Positions 59,995 through 64,000 of a stretch of 64,000 nt of DNA are shown one piece after another. The position numbers and the translations under genes were made by a program. The number at the start of each line of letters is the position of its first letter. Position 1 is the first letter of the stretch. The stretch is from NCBI GenBank assembly GCA_026125285.1, contig JAHCLO010000030.1, positions 22,575-86,574 of the forward strand, written 5' to 3'. The stretch comes from Verrucomicrobiia bacterium. Its GTDB lineage: Bacteria > Verrucomicrobiota > Verrucomicrobiia > Limisphaerales > JADLHS01. Under the pieces are notes generated by a model. The model had not been told where the DNA came from and ran no database searches. It saw only the letters and a program-made list of their open reading frames with translations.

Positions 59995-60542
59995 AATTCC
60001 CCGTCCAGCTTCGTCGCCTGTTCCGTGATTGTTTTCAAATCGGTGAGGCCCTTCTCAAATTGCCCGCCGATCATCTTGTCCATGTTCATGAACAGGCAGA
60101 ATGCCTTGCCGATGAAATTGTTCTTGCCACTCATGGCCCAGGTCACCTCGGTCTGATTGCCCTGCGGCTTGAACGTGAACTCGGTGTCGCTGACGCTGGC
60201 CATGGGTTTGAAGAATTCCAGCTTCAACTGCACGGATTCATTCAGGCGGCTGCCCGTAATGGTCATCTTGCCCTCGCCCACTTCACTGTTGCCCACCCAG
60301 GAATAGCTCGCGCCGACTCCCGCTTCCGGTCCTTCGTAGGTCAACTTCATGTTGGGGTCAATTCTCTCCCACGGGTTCCAGGCCGCCCATTTCTTGAGTT
60401 CGTTCACGTGTGGGAAAACCGCCTCGGGCGGCGCGGCCATCGTGGTTGACCGGGTGACGTGGTATTCGGAGGGTTGCAGCGCAACGACAATGAGAAACAC
60501 GATGATGACAACAGCAAGACCGATGAGGATTTTCTTGAGCAT
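59991..60542 (-). CDS. Membrane-anchored SRPBCC-family protein
   Basis: This 183-residue protein has an N-terminal helix (ILIGLAVVIIVFLIVVAL) and a START/SRPBCC fold: VTRSTTMAAPPEAVFPHVNELKKWAAWNPW, GVGASYSWVGNSEVGEGKMTI and a C-terminal helix KGLTDLKTITEQA. Such domains bind hydrophobic ligands. It is coupled to the sigma factor by a 4-base overlap and follows the DoxX-like gene by 24 bases. Confidence 0.9.
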   Translation of the reverse strand: MLKKILIGLAVVIIVFLIVVALQPSEYHVTRSTTMAAPPEAVFPHVNELKKWAAWNPWERIDPNMKLTYEGPEAGVGASYSWVGNSEVGEGKMTITGSRLNESVQLKLEFFKPMASVSDTEFTFKPQGNQTEVTWAMSGKNNFIGKAFCLFMNMDKMIGGQFEKGLTDLKTITEQATKLDGEL

Positions 60543-60566
60543 AGGATTCCTTTCAGGTTGTGGGTT

Positions 60567-60953
60567 TCAGTTGAGGAGTCCGGCGAAGTCTTTCCGCCCG
60601 ACCCAAAGCAAATACAGTGCAAGCAGCACGATGATGACGAGCATCGGATTCAACACTCCCTCACCCGAGGTGACGAAAATGTGGAACGCCAGGATGTTGA
60701 TGATGATTGGCCCAAGCACGAGCAAGCCAAGGTTTCGCGTTTTCGGGATGGCTACCAGAAGGCCGCCCACCAGTTCAAATAATTTCACAAAGGTCAGGTA
60801 GCCCGTCGGGCCAAACGCACCAAAAAACTGCGCTGCAGGCGAACCTTCCGGCGGCGGCGGCGCTTTGACGAGATTGAACAGCACCATGACGGCGGACATG
60901 ATGAACAACAAGCCGAGCAAAATGCCGGCGATGATGGGTGGGTGTTTTTTCAT
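60567..60953 (-). CDS. DoxX-like membrane protein
   Basis: This 128-residue protein has four hydrophobic segments (IIAGILLGLLFIMSAVMVLF, YLTFVKLFELVGGLLVAI, LLVLGPIIINILAFHIFV, LVIIVLLALYLLWV), the DoxX/DoxD layout. The ATG at 60953 gives a normal start (MKKHPPIIAG). It is the first gene of the SRPBCC/sigma operon. The role is unknown; DoxX proteins are linked to redox stress in some bacteria. Confidence 0.87.
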   Translation of the reverse strand: MKKHPPIIAGILLGLLFIMSAVMVLFNLVKAPPPPEGSPAAQFFGAFGPTGYLTFVKLFELVGGLLVAIPKTRNLGLLVLGPIIINILAFHIFVTSGEGVLNPMLVIIVLLALYLLWVGRKDFAGLLN

Positions 60954-61017
60954 AATGCGTTCGTTCGAGTTCGTTAGCTTCAGACTAAACTTTGGTTTCA
61001 AATTGGTGTTACGACTG

Positions 61018-61203
61018 CCCTCACCCCGACCCTCTCCCCTAGGAGAGGGAGAAATTGCTCCCGCGACATGTAGATTCCGGCGTCACGTTCAATTGTCTGC
61101 CTTCCGCGCGAACCAGAAACGGCGAAAACCAAGATGTCATCCGAGCTTTAAGCCATCTCTCATCGCTGTTCCCTCTCCCCGGGGGAGAGGGCCAGGGTGA
61201 GGG
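61018..61203. repeat. Element bounded by inverted CCCTCACCC...GAGAGGG repeats
   Basis: Two related palindromic units (61018-61050 and 61171-61203), each with a CCCTCTCCCC/GGGGAGAGGG type stem, face each other across 120 bases. The units belong to a widespread dispersed repeat class seen in many bacterial genomes. The paired arrangement could be a miniature mobile element. No gene is inside. Confidence 0.7.
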
Positions 61204-61219
61204 CGAGCGTCAAACCATC

Positions 61220-61516
61220 TCACCCACCCGCCATCGCGCCGACGACGAGAAACGGTTCTTTGCCGCAGACGATCTCCTCGGGCAATAATTTGTCGGTTGG
61301 CTCGAGCGACCAATCTTCTTTGCACACGAAAAAGCGAATGAAGGGGCGTCGTTTCAAAGTGCCATGATCGCGGATTGTGCCGCGCAAGGCAGGATACTTC
61401 GCTTCCAGCGCGTCCAGCACGGCCGCCACGGGGATCGGCGCTGGAACTTCCAAGACAACCTCGCCGTCCACGCGCGCAAGGTTGCGCAAATGAAATGGCA
61501 GCACGACGCGAATCAT
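61220..61516 (-). CDS. MoaD/ThiS-family ubiquitin-like sulfur carrier
   Basis: This 98-residue beta-grasp protein ends in the diglycine GAMAGG, which is adenylated and thiocarboxylated in the family. The fold is visible as MIRVVLPFHLRNLARV, EVPAPIPVAAVLDALEAKYPAL and a late FLVVGAMAGG strand. The ATG at 61516 lies 4 bases after the stop of the upstream gene; an ATG at 61552 would overlap it. No moaE or thiF is nearby. It follows the BNR-repeat gene, with one gene between. Confidence 0.88.
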   Translation of the reverse strand: MIRVVLPFHLRNLARVDGEVVLEVPAPIPVAAVLDALEAKYPALRGTIRDHGTLKRRPFIRFFVCKEDWSLEPTDKLLPEEIVCGKEPFLVVGAMAGG

Positions 61517-61520
61517 CGAA

Positions 61521-61967
61521 TCATGAACTTGAAGCCGCGATTTGATAGTCACGTATGATTCTCTCTTCTTTCAACTCATCAAGCAGTGTCGGGCTGACAC
61601 CTGAGCCGGTTACCACACACTCGGGGTGAAAATTGTCGTACGCACCCAATTCAATCACACCGTTCCGTTCGATTTGGACATGCACAATCGCGCGCGCCAG
61701 ACCCACGGCCGCAACCTGCTCGAAGATCGGACCAACCGTTTCTGAAGTTAATCGCAGCACGATGAAATCGTCCTTTGGCACTCTAGTTTGGCGCTTCAGA
61801 TTAGCTGTTTCGTCCCAGGATATCACCATGTCATCGAGGAAGCGGCATTGTGCCAGATCACCTTCGAGTGATATGAGAACATTGTCTCCTGCGAGTTCAA
61901 TCATCACCCGGTGAAGGAAAGCGGGTCTGTCGCTAACGTCCGGCCAATGTGAAATGCTACTACTCAC
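61521..61967 (-). CDS. Hypothetical protein between BNR and MoaD-like genes
   Basis: This 148-residue soluble protein has ELAGDNVLISLEGDLAQCRFL, a basic KRQTRVPKDDFIVLRLT segment and a C-terminal VIELGAYDNFHPECVVTG; the composition is balanced and coding-like. No family was recognised. It lies 4 bases before the MoaD-like ATG and 27 bases after the BNR gene stop, so it is probably cotranscribed. The GTG start is weak; an internal ATG (RVMIELAG) is possible. Confidence 0.65.
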   Translation of the reverse strand: MSSSISHWPDVSDRPAFLHRVMIELAGDNVLISLEGDLAQCRFLDDMVISWDETANLKRQTRVPKDDFIVLRLTSETVGPIFEQVAAVGLARAIVHVQIERNGVIELGAYDNFHPECVVTGSGVSPTLLDELKEERIIRDYQIAASSS

Positions 61968-61994
61968 TTGCTAAACCACCTTTCGTTTATGCTT

Positions 61995-63161
61995 TCACTT
62001 CAGCGTCTGCACTTCCACCGACAAGACGCCGGGTAAATCGCGCACGATGGCGTTCCACGAATCGCCGCCATCCGGCGAGCAATACACCGTTCCATTCGTC
62101 GTGCCGAAATAGACGCCACACTCGTCGAGCGTGTCCACCGCCATCGCGTCGCGCAGCACGTTCACGTAACAATCCTTTTGGGGCAGACCTTTGGTGAGCG
62201 CTTCCCATTCATTGCCGCCGGTCTTGCTGCGATACACACGCAACTTCCCGTCCGGCGGGTAATGCAACGAGTCGCTCGTGATCGGCACGACGTAAATCGT
62301 CTCGGGCTCGTGAAAGTGAACTTCAATCGGGAAACCGAAATCCGTCGGCAGATTACCGCTCACTTCCTTCCATTCCCCGCCCGCGTTGTCGCTGCGCATG
62401 ATGTCCCAGTGCTTTTGCATGAACAACACGTCGGGTCGCGACGGATGCAACGCGATGCGATGCACGCAATGACCGACCTCCGCGTCCGGATCAGGCAACT
62501 CATACTGCGACTTCAATCCGCGATTGATCGGTTTCCACGTTTGCCCGCCGTCGTCCGTGCGAAACGCGCCCGCTGCCGAGATCGCGATGTAAATGCGCTT
62601 CGGATTCTTCGGATCAATGATGATGGTATGCACCGCCATGCCGCCCGCGCCCGGTTGCCAGAGATGACCCTTGGCCTGGCGCAACGACGGCAATTCCTTC
62701 CACGTCTTGCCGCCGTCGGTCGTCTTGAAAATCGCCGCGTCCTCCACGCCCGCATACGCCGTGTCGGGATCGGTCAACGACGGTTCGAGGTGCCACACGC
62801 GCTTGAACTCCCACGGATGTTGCGTGCCGTCATACCACATGTGCGTGCCGGTTTCGCCCTCGTACACAAACTTGTTGCTCTCGCCTTTGGGAAAACCCTC
62901 CGGGCCTTTCAAATCCTCCGGGCTGCTGCCGGGTGTGCTCCAGGTTTTACCGCCGTCATCCGAGCGCTGGATGATCTGGCCGAACCACCCGCTCGTCTGC
63001 GACGCGTAAATGCGATTCGGGTCCGCGGGTGAACCCTTGAGATGATACATCTCCCACCCCGCGAAATGCGGCCCGCTGATCTCCCAATTCCGGCGCGTGC
63101 CATCCGCCGTGCAGATAAACGCGCCCTTCTTCGTGCCGACCAAGACCCGGATTTTGCTCAT
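61995..63161 (-). CDS. BNR/Asp-box repeat protein (sialidase-like propeller)
   Basis: This 388-residue protein has four Asp-boxes: SDDGGKTW, TTDGGKTW, TDDGGQTW and SPDGGDSW. They mark a beta-propeller of the sialidase/photosystem-stability-factor class. It has no signal peptide (MSKIRVLVGTKKGAFICT), so it is probably cytosolic and not a secreted sialidase. ATG 63161 is the start. BNR proteins of this type are often found beside a MoaD-like gene, as here. Confidence 0.88.
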   Translation of the reverse strand: MSKIRVLVGTKKGAFICTADGTRRNWEISGPHFAGWEMYHLKGSPADPNRIYASQTSGWFGQIIQRSDDGGKTWSTPGSSPEDLKGPEGFPKGESNKFVYEGETGTHMWYDGTQHPWEFKRVWHLEPSLTDPDTAYAGVEDAAIFKTTDGGKTWKELPSLRQAKGHLWQPGAGGMAVHTIIIDPKNPKRIYIAISAAGAFRTDDGGQTWKPINRGLKSQYELPDPDAEVGHCVHRIALHPSRPDVLFMQKHWDIMRSDNAGGEWKEVSGNLPTDFGFPIEVHFHEPETIYVVPITSDSLHYPPDGKLRVYRSKTGGNEWEALTKGLPQKDCYVNVLRDAMAVDTLDECGVYFGTTNGTVYCSPDGGDSWNAIVRDLPGVLSVEVQTLK

Positions 63162-63656
63162 GGATGCTCCTGTTTCAGTTATGATGTGCCGCCATTTCAA
63201 TCCTACGACGAACGGGCCGCAGGGATGTGGACAACTTATTGTGGAAATAATTATGTAACGCGCCAACGTTCTAATCCAAACCGCCCTGGCACTCAACCAA
63301 CAATCTCACTCTCCGCGCATCTTTCGCTTGCGGGAGCGGCAGAGGATGTCCGCAGGCCGGATGAAGGTGTTGGGGTGAAAACAAACTTATGCGGAAGGAT
63401 CGGGGGGAGGTGAACCACGGATGAACAATTACGGACAAGAAACCACCGCACGCAATTGCCACCTCAAACTCCTTCTTGCCAAACCTGCCTCCCGTGGTAA
63501 CAGATAATGCCAGACATGAAAGGCCATCTATGTTTGGCGAATTCATAAAGCAAATCCGGGCAAAACAACGTCTCGGCCTCCGCGAATTCTGCCTGAAACA
63601 CGGGCACGACCCTAGCGTCTTCTGTATATGTGATGGTTAACTTCGAGGCAAAAGTC
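63162..63656. other. Intergenic region, no supported gene
   Basis: These 495 bases are lower in G+C than the window. Open frames in both strands are poor in quality. A stretch resembling ACCACGGATGAACAATTACG near 63415 recalls a common low-complexity intergenic word of Planctomycetes and Verrucomicrobia. I see no RNA gene. Confidence 0.5.
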
Positions 63657-63998
63657 ATGCGTAAACTCAAACTTTGGGCGGTTTGGTGTAGTCTGTTGGT
63701 GCTGCTCGTGTTGATCATCTCTGTTGTGCCGCTTCCGCCTAAACGCACAGTCTATGAAGAAGCATCTCCTGATGGCTCCAAGCGAGCAGTCTATTCATGG
63801 AGGCCTGCGGGCCTGGTGGGCTCGCTCTCACAGGATAATCCTTGGGTTTACCTGGATGTCTTCGAGATCCCTTCAGGCAGGCGACTTGCGCATTTCAGTA
63901 GCTGGGGCGATGTGCCATGGGATGGTATTGAACGATTGCACCGGCATTTGCCTTGGGCTGCAAAGAGAACCAATGGGTTCGGAATCTTTGGACAGTAA
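63657..63998 (+). CDS. Small membrane-anchored protein
   Basis: This 113-residue protein has an N-terminal helix (LWAVWCSLLVLLVLIISVVPL) and an extracytoplasmic part (TVYEEASPDGSKRAVYSWRP, WVYLDVFEIPSGRRLAHFSSW). ATG 63657 gives a positively charged start (MRKLKL). The TVYEEASPDGSKRA strand pattern recalls small beta-rich exported proteins, but no family was recognised. The stop lies 3 bases from the window end. Confidence 0.7.
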   Translation: MRKLKLWAVWCSLLVLLVLIISVVPLPPKRTVYEEASPDGSKRAVYSWRPAGLVGSLSQDNPWVYLDVFEIPSGRRLAHFSSWGDVPWDGIERLHRHLPWAAKRTNGFGIFGQ

Positions 63999-64000
63999 TA

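Noticed and set aside
1..64000. CRISPR arrays, tRNA and rRNA genes
   Set aside because: No direct-repeat array with regular spacers and no recognisable tRNA or rRNA segment was seen; tandem repeats found are too short.

Overview
The window looks like chromosomal DNA of a Verrucomicrobiota bacterium, probably near Limisphaerales/Pedosphaerales. This rests on gene content, not on a marker gene, because no rRNA or tRNA was seen. The clues are four pseudopilins with the AFTLIELLVVIAIIA-type N-terminus, many exported proteins sharing a C-terminal module that ends in FYR-like residues, C-type sulfatases, families DUF1080, DUF1593, DUF4038 and DUF4832, high G+C, and dispersed palindromic repeats.

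Layout. 1-6.9 kb: the end of a zinc-type alcohol dehydrogenase, a secreted metzincin-like protease, a long-form ispH, a pseudopilin and a small lipoprotein. 6.9-20.7 kb: a very large CotH/lamin-tail exported protein, an ATP-grasp-like protein, a tiny exported protein, proA carrying an in-frame heptamer repeat, two overlapping HupE-like genes, a double von Willebrand A membrane protein and a methyltransferase. 20.7-30.1 kb: two metal operons that converge. The plus operon runs exported protein, pseudopilin, ABC metal importer (binding lipoprotein, ATPase, permease), then nikR. The minus operon runs small CxxC protein, exported Met-rich protein, pseudopilin, HMA metallochaperone, SCO, and SCO fused to a CusF-like domain.

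30.3-51 kb: a long minus-strand carbohydrate locus. It holds a DUF4038 glycosidase, two DUF1593 nucleoside-hydrolase-like proteins, DUF4832, another nucleoside-hydrolase-like protein, a GH with PKD and LamG-like domains, GH16, GH32, a GH43-like propeller, DUF1080 and three C-type sulfatases. Inside it sit two small lipoprotein genes separated by an integron attC-like dyad. 51-57 kb: a pseudopilin, an exported protein, a NarL-type response regulator and a periplasmic-propeller histidine kinase; two copies of a 20-bp palindrome flank the regulator gene. 57-64 kb: an orphan PTS EIIC, an ECF42-like sigma factor with SRPBCC and DoxX-like partners, a MoaD-like protein and BNR-repeat protein pair, and a small membrane-anchored protein.

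How it fits together. The carbohydrate locus plausibly degrades sulfated or fructan/beta-glucan polysaccharides and may be sensed by the propeller kinase. The two metal operons plausibly handle nickel (or zinc) uptake and copper delivery. The most unusual feature is an 'exported protein then pseudopilin' gene pair occurring three times, twice translationally coupled and inside the metal operons. Their joint function is unknown; a surface or secretion role is only an inference.
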